Shown here: positions 1-6,792 of the stretch, one piece after another
Layout of the letters: every line of letters begins with the position of its first letter
Position numbering within the stretch: the stretch's first letter is position 1
Assembly (NCBI GenBank): GCA_964469815.1
Contig: CAYXZC010000025.1
Span: 1 to 24,791 of the forward strand
DNA from: MGBC163016 sp964469815
GTDB lineage: Bacteria; Actinomycetota; Coriobacteriia; Coriobacteriales; Eggerthellaceae
Reading direction: 5' to 3'
DNA: 24,791 nt
The notes under the pieces: generated by a model
What the model saw: the letters and a program-made list of their open reading frames with translations, nothing else
The model's database searches: none
Told to the model about the DNA's origin: nothing
Position numbers and translations under genes: made by a program

Positions 1-708
1 GATAAGGCCGCCATCCATGAAGATCACGCGATCGGCCACCTCGCGCGCAAAGCCCATCTCGTGCGTTACCACGATCATGGTCATGCCCTCTTTCGCAAGC
101 TCCTTCATGACACCCAGAACATCACGCACGAGCTCAGGATCGAGCGCACTCGTGGCCTCATCGAAGAGCATCACATGCGGGTTCATCGCAAGTGCACGTG
201 CAATGGCCACACGCTGTTGCTGACCGCCGGAAAGCTCGGAGGGCTTATAATCGAGCCTCTCGCCGAGGCCTACCTTCTCAAGTTCCTCGATGGCAATCTT
301 TTCCGCCTCTTCCTTGGAGCGCTTCAATACCTTGCGCTGCGCCAGCATCACGTTTCCCTTGGCATTCAAATGCGGGCACAGAATGAAGCCCTGGAACACC
401 ATTCCAACCTTAGCGCGGATGGCGTTGATATCGGCATCGGGTGCTGTTATCTCCTGATCCTCGAAGAATATCTTTCCCGATGTGGGCTGCTCCAGCAGAT
501 TGATGCAACGCAACATGGTGGATTTACCCGACCCTGAAGGGCCTAGAACCACGACCACTTCGCCTCTGTCAACTTCCAAATTAACATCGCGAAGCACCAC
601 GTTATCTCCAAAGGCCTTACGCAGGTTCTCTATCCTGATAACAGGCTCTTCGACCTTATCCTCAGCTACATCGATCTCTATCTCTTCAACAACTTCAATA
701 TCAGCCAT
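1..708 (-). CDS. Polar amino-acid ABC transporter ATP-binding protein (partial, 3' end beyond window)
   Basis: This is the cytoplasmic ATPase that powers the amino-acid importer encoded just upstream on the same strand (GlnQ/HisP-type). The 236 visible residues are open to the left edge, so the C-terminus is missing. All nucleotide-binding motifs seen so far are intact: Walker A GPSGSGKS (56-63), Q-loop Gln106, signature LSGGQQQ (159-165), Walker B MLFDEA (180-185), D-loop SALD (187-190) and switch His216. The ATG at 708 follows an AGAGGATGG purine tract. The first ~22 residues form an acidic extension (Glu/Asp-rich) ahead of the usual start of this family. The Q-loop neighbourhood reads VFQGFILCPHLNA, whereas relatives usually have FQ.FNLFPH; the meaning of this is unknown. 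The gene lies 71 nt downstream of the permease stop, so co-transcription is likely. Family assignment is secure, but the exact amino acid cannot be read from sequence. Confidence 0.95.
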   Translation of the reverse strand, partial: MADIEVVEEIEIDVAEDKVEEPVIRIENLRKAFGDNVVLRDVNLEVDRGEVVVVLGPSGSGKSTMLRCINLLEQPTSGKIFFEDQEITAPDADINAIRAKVGMVFQGFILCPHLNAKGNVMLAQRKVLKRSKEEAEKIAIEELEKVGLGERLDYKPSELSGGQQQRVAIARALAMNPHVMLFDEATSALDPELVRDVLGVMKELAKEGMTMIVVTHEMGFAREVADRVIFMDGGLI

Positions 709-779
709 TTCAATCCATCCTCTATCGCGTGGATCCCATCACGGTCGAGACGTTCTATCAACATCCAAGAACCAAGACA

Positions 780-2240
780 TCAACCCTGCTTCACCGCTGT
801 CTCGATGACAGGAATACCCGCTGATGCCGCAGACACGCCCACGACATCGATCTCCTCAAGATCTCCGGCCTTCGAACCTTCGATCTTATGCTTTCCCTTC
901 TTCGAGCGGTCGTTGCGCCCGGAATCAAGACGTGCCTCGAGCATACCCACGAGCTTCGCAAGCGGAAGGGTTATCACCAGATAGAAGCAAGCTGCAACGA
1001 TGTATGGAGTTATGGAACCTGTGGAGGCAACGATGGTCTTCGCGTACATGACAACCTCCATAACACCCACAGCAGCAAGCATGGACGTATCCTTGTAGAG
1101 CAGGATGAATTCGCTTGTCATGGTGGGGATGACGCGCTTTACGGTCTGCGGGATGATGACAAATATCATCGTTTGGAACCCGTTCATACCAAGCGATCTG
1201 GAGGCTTCGGTCTGCCCTTTCGGGATGGACTGGATGCCCGCACGGAATATCTCGCAAAGGTATGCCGCCGAATTCATCGAAAGGACGATAACGCCCAGCG
1301 GGAACGACGGTATCTGGATGCCTGCGAGCGGAAGCCCGAAGAACGCGATGTATATCTGCAAGAACAGCGGCGTTCCGCGAACGACGTTCACATATATCGA
1401 AGCGAGCCCGCGAAGAATCCTCAAACGAGCCATCCTCATGAGCGACAGGCAGAGCCCAAGCGGTATGGCGACCGGGAATGCCACGGCCACGATGCCGACC
1501 GCCATGAGGAATCCCTGAAAGACGATCGGGAAGCTATCGACGATGATCACTGGATTGAAGAACAGGCGCAGGAACTTGTTGGAATTCCATTCCTTCACCC
1601 AGTCCTGCTCCTCGAGCGAGCTTGTGATCTGATCGGTCACAGAAACACCTTGAACGGTGATGGGATCGATATCCTCTACAGGAAGCATGCTTCCATCCTC
1701 AAGGGTGTAATTGCCCGATATATCCATCTGTCCACCCGATACGGGAAACACAACGTCGTATATCTCGATGCGTACATAGCTTCCGGCTTTGAGCGGGGAA
1801 TCGAATGTTGCGATGAGGGTCTCGCCATCGCTTGCGAATTCAGCTTCGATATTCTCTCGATCCATCATGTCCTTGCCCGAAAGCACGGTAACGCGCGTAT
1901 CGGCTGTTCCGAAAGTCGTTCCGGGAGGAAACGTGAGGGATAGACCGGATAGGGATTCATCGGCATTGGCTTGCCCTTCCCATGTAACGCGGGTGCCAGT
2001 GCCGCCATAAACATCGGATCCGGTAGAGCCGTTAGGACGAGCCGAGCACTTCGCCGTATCCATCGCGAAGGCTGTTGAAGGCGCAAGGCATACGCCTAAG
2101 ACGAGCAAGACCGCAAGCATCATAGCGACCACAGATAGCAGGCTCCGCCCGATTCGTGAGAGCATCATGCATCTGTGATCGTTATGGGCAGCATCGGATC
2201 GTTTAGACATGAGAATTGCACAGGGATCGTATTGGTTCAT
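780..2240 (-). CDS. Amino-acid ABC transporter permease with secreted N-terminal domain
   Basis: This is a membrane subunit of a polar amino-acid importer (HisM/GlnP family), 486 residues from the ATG at 2240. That start is preferred because GAGGAAG sits about 5 nt upstream; an in-frame TTG at 2267 would add nine residues. Residues 34-59 form a signal-peptide-like hydrophobic stretch ending in STAFA. Residues ~60-230 are polar, Gly/Thr/Ser-rich and look beta-rich. The permease core follows from ~235, with several TM segments and the ABC-contacting EAA loop (EASRSLGMNGF, 345-355, then IIPQ). A hydrophilic tail of ~50 residues ends the protein. Typical members are 210-280 residues, so the front half is an addition. 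Cleavage after the signal would leave the permease N-terminus outside, as is usual in this family (inference). The gene sits between the binding-protein and ATPase genes. I do not recognise the N-terminal domain; it may bind or present substrate. Confidence 0.93.
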   Translation of the reverse strand: MNQYDPCAILMSKRSDAAHNDHRCMMLSRIGRSLLSVVAMMLAVLLVLGVCLAPSTAFAMDTAKCSARPNGSTGSDVYGGTGTRVTWEGQANADESLSGLSLTFPPGTTFGTADTRVTVLSGKDMMDRENIEAEFASDGETLIATFDSPLKAGSYVRIEIYDVVFPVSGGQMDISGNYTLEDGSMLPVEDIDPITVQGVSVTDQITSSLEEQDWVKEWNSNKFLRLFFNPVIIVDSFPIVFQGFLMAVGIVAVAFPVAIPLGLCLSLMRMARLRILRGLASIYVNVVRGTPLFLQIYIAFFGLPLAGIQIPSFPLGVIVLSMNSAAYLCEIFRAGIQSIPKGQTEASRSLGMNGFQTMIFVIIPQTVKRVIPTMTSEFILLYKDTSMLAAVGVMEVVMYAKTIVASTGSITPYIVAACFYLVITLPLAKLVGMLEARLDSGRNDRSKKGKHKIEGSKAGDLEEIDVVGVSAASAGIPVIETAVKQG

Positions 2241-2267
2241 CGGATCTTCCTCATCGATAAAGACCAA

Positions 2268-2299
2268 CCGACCTTCTCTCGAATATAAGAGAAGGTCGG
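2268..2299 (-). terminator. Intercistronic hairpin between binding-protein and permease genes
   Basis: There is a perfect 12-bp inverted repeat (2268-2279 with 2288-2299, CCGACCTTCTCT / AGAGAAGGTCGG) around an 8-nt loop. On the minus strand it follows the binding-protein stop by ~25 nt and is followed by TTGGTCTTTATC, a weak U-rich tail, just before the permease ribosome-binding site. It is likely a partial terminator or an RNA-stabilising 3' structure that lets the binding protein be made in excess over the membrane subunits, a known pattern in binding-protein operons. The hairpin itself is seen directly; its role is inferred. Confidence 0.6.
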
Positions 2300-2324
2300 T
2301 ATGATCGAAAGCTTAGCCGGGTGA

Positions 2325-3149
2325 TTAGATGTTGAACCACTTGGTCTTGAGATCATCGATGGTTCCATCGGCCTGGAGCTTCTCGAGAGCAGCGTTCACT
2401 GCCTCAAGAAGAGCAGGGTTGTCCTTGGAAACAACAGCCGCATACTCCTCGCCTGTAGCCTCACGGAGCACGATATGGATGTCAGGATAAGCCTCGCTTG
2501 TCATATCTGCAACGACTGCAAGGTTGGTGCAGACAGCAGTTGCCTGACCAGATTGGACAGCAGCGAAGCAGTCGGTGCTGTTGCCATAGCCCTGGATGGT
2601 CGCATTCGGGAAGTTCTCCTGTGCGAAGACCTCACCTGTGGTGCCGGTCTGGACAGCGATGGTCACATCGGCAGAGTTCAAAGCCTCAGCTGCGTTCTCT
2701 TCGGTGATCGTGGAGTTGTCCATCACAGCAACAGCCTGGTCGTCAACATAGTATGTTGCGGTGAAATCGATCTCCTTGGCGCGCTCAGGATCAACAGAGA
2801 ATCCGGAAGCTCCGATATCGCCCTGGCCACCAGCGGTGATCGCAGGGATGATGGCATCGAACTGCAGCGGAACGACATTCAGAGTAAGACCCATCTCATC
2901 GGCGACAGCCTGGAAAAGATCCATCTCGAAGCCGACCTCTTCGCCATCGACAAGGTTCTCGAACGGCGGATAATCAGGCGATGTCACAACGGTCAGCTGA
3001 CCATCGTTGAGAAGCACCATCTCGGTGGTCTCCTCAGCAGCGCTAGAGGACGCCGAAGATGAGCTTGCCTGCGAAGAGCAGCCGAACATGCCCAAGCTCA
3101 AAGCCATAAGGGCGCCTGCAGCAAAAGCTCCTGCCTTTTTCAGTTTCAT
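2325..3149 (-). CDS. Amino-acid ABC transporter substrate-binding lipoprotein
   Basis: This is an extracellular solute-binding protein of the bacterial SBP_3 family (274 residues) that captures a polar amino acid and delivers it to the downstream permease. A short basic start and hydrophobic stretch lead to MFGC at residues 21-24; Cys24 is the likely lipid-anchored residue, although MFG is a loose match to the lipobox. A Ser/Ala-rich linker (25-40) precedes the binding domain from about residue 45, which begins QLTVVTSPDYPPFENL and contains the family pattern GFEMDLFQAVADEMG. The ATG at 3149 has AAGGAG at good spacing. It is the first gene of the SBP-permease-ATPase operon and has a probable promoter ~45 nt upstream. 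Substrate is not determinable from sequence. Family call is very confident. Confidence 0.96.
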   Translation of the reverse strand: MKLKKAGAFAAGALMALSLGMFGCSSQASSSSASSSAAEETTEMVLLNDGQLTVVTSPDYPPFENLVDGEEVGFEMDLFQAVADEMGLTLNVVPLQFDAIIPAITAGGQGDIGASGFSVDPERAKEIDFTATYYVDDQAVAVMDNSTITEENAAEALNSADVTIAVQTGTTGEVFAQENFPNATIQGYGNSTDCFAAVQSGQATAVCTNLAVVADMTSEAYPDIHIVLREATGEEYAAVVSKDNPALLEAVNAALEKLQADGTIDDLKTKWFNI

Positions 3150-3195
3150 ATAAATCTCCTTTTCTTGATATTCCCTCCCTTAAAGGATGCTCCTT

Positions 3196-3224
3196 ATTAT
3201 CCCTTATAGTGGACGATAATTGAA
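3196..3224 (-). promoter_or_regulatory. Candidate sigma-70-type promoter of the ABC importer operon
   Basis: On the minus strand the -35-like TTCAAT (3224-3219) and -10-like GATAAT (3201-3196) are separated by exactly 17 nt, ~47 nt upstream of the binding-protein ATG. The -10 matches consensus at 5 of 6 positions, but the -35 at only 3 of 6. The leader between promoter and gene is purine-rich. This is read by eye only. Confidence 0.4.
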
Positions 3225-3314
3225 TATAAGATCTCCTTAGAGGGGAAATGTGCGAATTTGCGGCATTTTACACACAGGTAACGGTATACGACTTGTCCCG
3301 CGTTTAAAAAGATA

Positions 3315-3389
3315 CGTAGTGCAGATCTTCAGATCTGCCTGATACAGGATGTGAGGTTGCAACAGGCAGACCTAAAGGTCTGCTCTACG
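3315..3389. repeat. Bi-palindromic inverted-repeat element (REP/BIME-like)
   Basis: Two 27-nt arms (3315-3341 and 3363-3389) are inverted copies matching at 23 of 27 positions, separated by 21 nt. Each arm is itself a hairpin: GCAGATCTTCAGATCTGC (3321-3338) and GCAGACCTAAAGGTCTGC (3366-3383), each with 8-bp stems and 2-nt apical spacers. Two of the four differences between arms fall on positions that pair within each hairpin (T-A in one, C-G in the other), so they are compensatory. The organisation resembles paired REP palindromes found in bacterial intergenic regions. It could also serve as a downstream termination or mRNA-stability structure. Only one copy lies in this window, so its repetitive nature is a prediction. 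Confidence 0.6.
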
Positions 3390-3413
3390 ATTCTTTTGAC
3401 CTGACATGCAAAA

Positions 3414-3535
3414 ATGCAAGTGGGTGTGCTTGAGTCGAGGTTAAGCCAAAGGAGTCGTGAGATCCACTCGTGGTGGTCTTCCACGAGTTAGCTCACGGCG
3501 ACGACGCGTCGAGACGAAAGCACATCCACTTGCAT
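3414..3535. other. 122-nt nested inverted-repeat structure (possible ncRNA, terminator or MITE)
   Basis: The ends form an 18-bp inverted repeat, 3414-3431 (ATGCAAGTGGGTGTGCTT) with 3518-3535, with a single non-Watson-Crick position that would be G-U in a plus-strand RNA. Inside, GTGAG (3457-3461) pairs with CTCAC (3492-3496), extended by GTC/GAC across a bulge. This encloses CTCGTGG (3467-3473) / CCACGAG (3481-3487) with a 7-nt loop. A GC-rich palindrome CGACGCGTCG lies at 3502-3511. On the minus strand the terminal stem runs straight into TTTTTG, so it could also end the upstream metabolic operon. No family was recognised. Stem positions are seen directly; function is unknown. Confidence 0.5.
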
Positions 3536-3568
3536 TAGACGCGAGGAAATATAGGTTCATGACCTACG

Positions 3569-4390
3569 TTACGAGATCGTAGCAAGGCGGCTCTTGGCCT
3601 TATCCACCAAAGCCAGCTGTCCACCGTTTTGCACGACGAATTCCAGCGCGTTGCGCTCTGCGGCCTTATCCCCTGCACGGAAATACGCGATGGCGGCATC
3701 ATATGAGAACTCCACCCTCACGCGCATCGGGTTATCCGTTGCGTTCACAACGGATTCATCGATCTTAGCACGCTCGGAGAAATCATCGCCCTGTCTGCTT
3801 TCGGTGGCCTTCTTCTGATTCTCCAGATACTGCCGACGCACGACCATGCTAGGCGATACCGAGTCCTTGCAATACCCAAGCCCTTCTTCTATAAGGGAAA
3901 GAGCCTCGGCCTCACTGTCGAGCTTCTCAGTCAAAGGAACGAGATTCACGAGTATCATGCATTTTGCTTCGGGCTTCTTCGCTGCCAACATGCTCTGCTT
4001 GATGCCTTTTGCGATATCGGATGCACGATCGGTCTGACCGTCATCCAGCAATGCCTGCGCGTAATAGCTCATGAACCACGCACCCGATTCGTTGCACGGA
4101 AAGCTGATAGCCTCAGCCAACGATGCCCCTTTGTCTATGAGCGCCTTGGGATCGCAATCAACGTTGTATAGCTCGAGCAGATGCTCCGTATCGGAATCCG
4201 CCTTTCGATTGAAGATGGAGAAACCGATCATCATGCCTACGAAGAAAAGGGCGAACATCAGCAGAAGGCCAGGGATGGAAGAGGCCATCATCTCGCCTGT
4301 GAACACAGGCCAAAGCGTAGAGACGATGACAGGCAGCGCAACAGCGATCACGCAAACGATTATCGTGTACTTCTTATAGTAAGGAAGCAT
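3569..4390 (-). CDS. Two-TM membrane protein with helical-repeat (TPR-like) cytoplasmic domain
   Basis: This is a 273-residue protein of unknown function. Two hydrophobic segments lie near residues 9-31 and 40-60 and are joined by a short loop. The remaining ~210 residues are soluble, alanine-rich and helical, with pieces such as WFMSYYAQALLDDGQTDRA and FSYDAAIAYFRAGDKAAERN that have TPR-like spacing, although a strict TPR consensus is not clear. The ATG at 4390 is chosen because AGGAG lies 7 nt upstream; an in-frame GTG at 4396 is almost on top of that site. The gene follows the acyl-CoA synthetase by 42 nt and is the last gene of the island, so it is probably co-transcribed. It could scaffold or anchor a complex at the membrane, but that is a guess. 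Confidence 0.8.
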   Translation of the reverse strand: MLPYYKKYTIIVCVIAVALPVIVSTLWPVFTGEMMASSIPGLLLMFALFFVGMMIGFSIFNRKADSDTEHLLELYNVDCDPKALIDKGASLAEAISFPCNESGAWFMSYYAQALLDDGQTDRASDIAKGIKQSMLAAKKPEAKCMILVNLVPLTEKLDSEAEALSLIEEGLGYCKDSVSPSMVVRRQYLENQKKATESRQGDDFSERAKIDESVVNATDNPMRVRVEFSYDAAIAYFRAGDKAAERNALEFVVQNGGQLALVDKAKSRLATIS

Positions 4391-4432
4391 CAGCACTCTC
4401 CTGATTCATCGATCGCCAATATGCCAGCAAGC

Positions 4433-6109
4433 CTAATCCTTAATCCCGTCGGAATTCCTGATCTGCTTGCGCTTGATCTTGCCACCTATCGTCTTGGGCA
4501 GATCATCAACAAATTCTACTATACGAGGGTATTTGTATGGTGCTGTAGTGTGTTTGACATGATCCTGTAATTCTTTGACCAGCTCATCTGAGGGCTCGTA
4601 ACCTTGCGCCAAGATGATGGAAGCCTTGACGACCTTGCCTCGGATAGGATCGGGCGCCGCTGTGACCGCACACTCCACGACCGCGGGATGCTCGATGAGC
4701 GCGCTTTCCACCTCGAAAGGCCCTATGCGGTATCCGGAGCACTTGATGACATCATCGTTGCGTCCGACGAAGAAGCAATACCCATCAGAATCGCGCCATG
4801 CCATATCGTGAAGGTTGTAATAGTCACCACCGACCGCCTCTGCCGTATGGTCGGGATCTCCGAAGTAGCCGACGAAGAGCCCGGGAGGGTATGCCTCGCG
4901 CAAGCCGGTCACGCAGATAGCGCCCTCCTCGCCTTCTGCGACCTCTTCGCCCTCATCATCGAGAAGCTTGATATTGAGCAACGGTGATGGCTTTCCCATC
5001 GAACCCGGACGCGGCTCGATCCAAGGGAACGTTGCCAGGAGCACCGGCCCTTCCGTTTGCCCGAATCCCTCGCGAATCTTCTTTCCGGTGAGCTTTTCCC
5101 ACTGAAGCGTGACCTCTGCATTGAGCGGCTCTCCTGCAGTGGCGAAATTCTCGATGCTGGACAGATCATAAGCGGAAACATCTTCCTGCAGCATGAACCT
5201 ATACATCGTCGGCGGCGCACAGAAGGTGGTCAACTTGTAATCCTGCATCTTCTGCAACAGCTTCGTTGGAACGAACTTCTCCATATCGTAAGCGAAGATG
5301 GTGGCTCCCGCGATCCACTGACCGTAGATCTTGCCCCATCCGAATTTAGCCCACCCCGAATCGGTGACGCTCATATGCAGCTTGTCCTCTTGGACCTGCT
5401 GCCAATACTTTGCGGTGATTATATGCCCGAGCGGGTGCGCGAAGTTATGCTCGACCGCCTTCGGATTTCCTGTGGTGCCGCTCGTGAAGTAGATGAGCAT
5501 GATATCCTTGCTGGTCACACCCTCATCACCCGTCGGTCTTTCGAACACATCCGATTCGCCCTCTATGAGCTCGTCGAACTGCTTCCAGCTTTCCCTGCGC
5601 CCGGCAACGACGACAACGTCCTTCACGCTAGGGCATTCAGGAAGCGCAAGCTCTACCTGCGTGCAGACGTAATCGTCATCCACGCACACGATGGACTTCA
5701 CCCCTGCACTGTTGGCTCTGTAGATGACATCCTTCTTGGTAAGCTGCAAAGAGGCCGGGATGACAGATGCTCCAAGTTTGCAAAGCGCAGTGGCTACGAT
5801 CCAATACTCGAAACGACGACGCAGGATGCACATGACAACATCGCCCTTCGATATACCCATGTGCTTGAAGGCGTTGGCAGCCTTGTTCGAAAGAAGGGAT
5901 ATGTCCTTGAAAGTGAAGACGCGCTCCTCGCCTGAATCATCGCACCAGACGAGCGCGCGTTTCTCGCTGTCGTATCTTGCCCATTCGTCTACGACATCGA
6001 AACCAAAATTGAATGCCTCGGGAACCTCGATGGTGAAGTTCTCCATGAAGTCCTCATAGCTATCGAATTCTATCCTCGGACAGTATTTCCTCAATACATG
6101 ATCTGACAT
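4433..6109 (-). CDS. AMP-forming acyl-CoA synthetase, copy B (acetyl/medium-chain type)
   Basis: This is an ANL-superfamily ligase activating a carboxylic acid with ATP and CoA through an acyl-adenylate; it is cytoplasmic. From the ATG at 6109 it has 558 residues. Motifs in order: phosphate loop TSGTTGNPK (209-217), adenine-site GFGQTE (348-353), hinge-region VGRNDDVIK (448-456), and C-terminal GGKIKR with the probable catalytic Lys544. The ribose-binding Asp appears as NLHD (Asp435), where relatives, including copy A in this window, have Y.TGD. A GTG at 6154 would add 15 residues and has a slightly better Shine-Dalgarno. The ATG is preferred because the N-terminus then lines up with copy A and other family members. 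The gene lies 89 nt after the helix-turn-helix/cupin regulator gene, which itself follows the oxidoreductase genes. Substrate is unknown; short, branched or aromatic acids fit the context. Confidence 0.93.
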   Translation of the reverse strand: MSDHVLRKYCPRIEFDSYEDFMENFTIEVPEAFNFGFDVVDEWARYDSEKRALVWCDDSGEERVFTFKDISLLSNKAANAFKHMGISKGDVVMCILRRRFEYWIVATALCKLGASVIPASLQLTKKDVIYRANSAGVKSIVCVDDDYVCTQVELALPECPSVKDVVVVAGRRESWKQFDELIEGESDVFERPTGDEGVTSKDIMLIYFTSGTTGNPKAVEHNFAHPLGHIITAKYWQQVQEDKLHMSVTDSGWAKFGWGKIYGQWIAGATIFAYDMEKFVPTKLLQKMQDYKLTTFCAPPTMYRFMLQEDVSAYDLSSIENFATAGEPLNAEVTLQWEKLTGKKIREGFGQTEGPVLLATFPWIEPRPGSMGKPSPLLNIKLLDDEGEEVAEGEEGAICVTGLREAYPPGLFVGYFGDPDHTAEAVGGDYYNLHDMAWRDSDGYCFFVGRNDDVIKCSGYRIGPFEVESALIEHPAVVECAVTAAPDPIRGKVVKASIILAQGYEPSDELVKELQDHVKHTTAPYKYPRIVEFVDDLPKTIGGKIKRKQIRNSDGIKD

Positions 6110-6198
6110 CTTGTTCCCGTCTAACTTGATCTTGTTCGCTCTTGGATCCGCCACCCTAGCCCTGCCGATGGCAATGCCCGATATAAACCCTCAATTCG

Positions 6199-6747
6199 TC
6201 ATTCGGCGATTATGGTGATGAACTTCGCCGTCTTATCGCCATAGCACCTCTGTGCATGAGGCAGCTCAGGATTGAAGTAGATGCTGTCCCATTCGTTGAG
6301 TACCCATTCCCTATCCCCTATGGTCACGACGATGGAGCCTTCCACGACGAAGTTGAATTCCTGTCCCTTGTGCGTGATGAGCTCTGCCGGATCATCCGTT
6401 GGATCCAAGATGACCATCAGAGGCTGCATGATCTTATCGCGATAGCGCCATGCCATATCCTCGAAATGATATGCAGGATGGCGATCCACCACTTTGCCTT
6501 CCCCACGACGAACCACATGGTAGGTGTCGAGCTTGGCGGAAGTGCCGGTGAGGATCTCGGTCATATCGACGCCGAACCTATGCGACAGATGATAGACGAC
6601 CGATATGGGGATATCGGCTCCATTCTCTTCCCACTCAGAGAGCGTGGCAACATCGACACCAAGATCGGCTGCCATATCCTCGATCGAGACATCGCATGCC
6701 TCGCGAAGCCCCTTTATCCTCTCACCGAGCTCTTTGAGCTCTTCCAT
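6199..6747 (-). CDS. XRE-type helix-turn-helix regulator with cupin domain, copy B
   Basis: This is a 182-residue probable transcription factor. Residues ~6-66 form an XRE/lambda-repressor-like domain (SIEDMAADLGVDVATLSEWE). Residues ~105-180 form a small beta-barrel cupin with the pattern HKGQEFNFVVEG, a likely ligand-sensing pocket. The ATG at 6747 has a strong AGGAGG site. It lies 45 nt after the oxidoreductase gamma-subunit gene and before ligase copy B. A second regulator of the same architecture (11499-12083) precedes ligase copy A, so each ligase has its own regulator. It probably responds to an acid, 2-oxoacid or acyl-CoA and controls the neighbouring genes (inference). The architecture is certain; the ligand and operator are not. 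Confidence 0.9.
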   Translation of the reverse strand: MEELKELGERIKGLREACDVSIEDMAADLGVDVATLSEWEENGADIPISVVYHLSHRFGVDMTEILTGTSAKLDTYHVVRRGEGKVVDRHPAYHFEDMAWRYRDKIMQPLMVILDPTDDPAELITHKGQEFNFVVEGSIVVTIGDREWVLNEWDSIYFNPELPHAQRCYGDKTAKFITIIAE

Positions 6748-6765
6748 CTTATGTCCTCCTATTGA

Positions 6766-6786
6766 AGCCGAGCTTGCAAGCCGGCT
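6766..6786 (-). promoter_or_regulatory. Hairpin between oxidoreductase gamma gene and cupin regulator B
   Basis: On the minus strand AGCCG pairs with CGGCT around an inner GCTTGCAAGC palindrome with one bulged base. It fills most of the 45-nt gap after the oxidoreductase stop. There is no U tract, so it is more likely an mRNA-processing or stabilising structure, or an operator, than a full terminator. Confidence 0.35.
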
Positions 6787-6792
6787 GTCACA

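Larger units (their letters stand above)
3150..3568. other. 419-bp gene-free region with promoter and two structured elements
   Basis: This is the longest non-coding stretch in the window. On the minus strand it separates the end of the metabolic island (stop at 3569) from the ABC importer operon. It holds a likely promoter for the importer (3196-3224), a bi-palindromic repeat (3315-3389) and a 122-nt nested inverted repeat (3414-3535). No convincing ORF, tRNA or recognised riboswitch was seen. A small imperfect hairpin, CTACG...CGTAG, overlaps the stop of the gene ending at 3569. Confidence 0.8.

Noticed and set aside
888..1943. Long plus-strand open frame (351 residues) opposite the permease gene
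   Set aside because: It is a shadow of the permease, with Arg/His-rich composition, no family pattern, no convincing ribosome-binding site, and overlap with a certain gene.
3414..3535. Insertion sequence remnant
   Set aside because: The ends are inverted repeats, but there is no transposase fragment and no clear target-site duplication. A MITE remains possible but is unproven.
3300..3570. Palindromes taken as a CRISPR array or tRNA cluster
   Set aside because: There are no regularly spaced direct repeats, and no cloverleaf with a T-loop GTTCGA-type sequence could be built. The repeats are inverted and each occurs once.
5057..5935. Long plus-strand open frame opposite ligase B
   Set aside because: It is the antisense shadow of a ligase gene with all family motifs. 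A similar shadow lies opposite ligase A.
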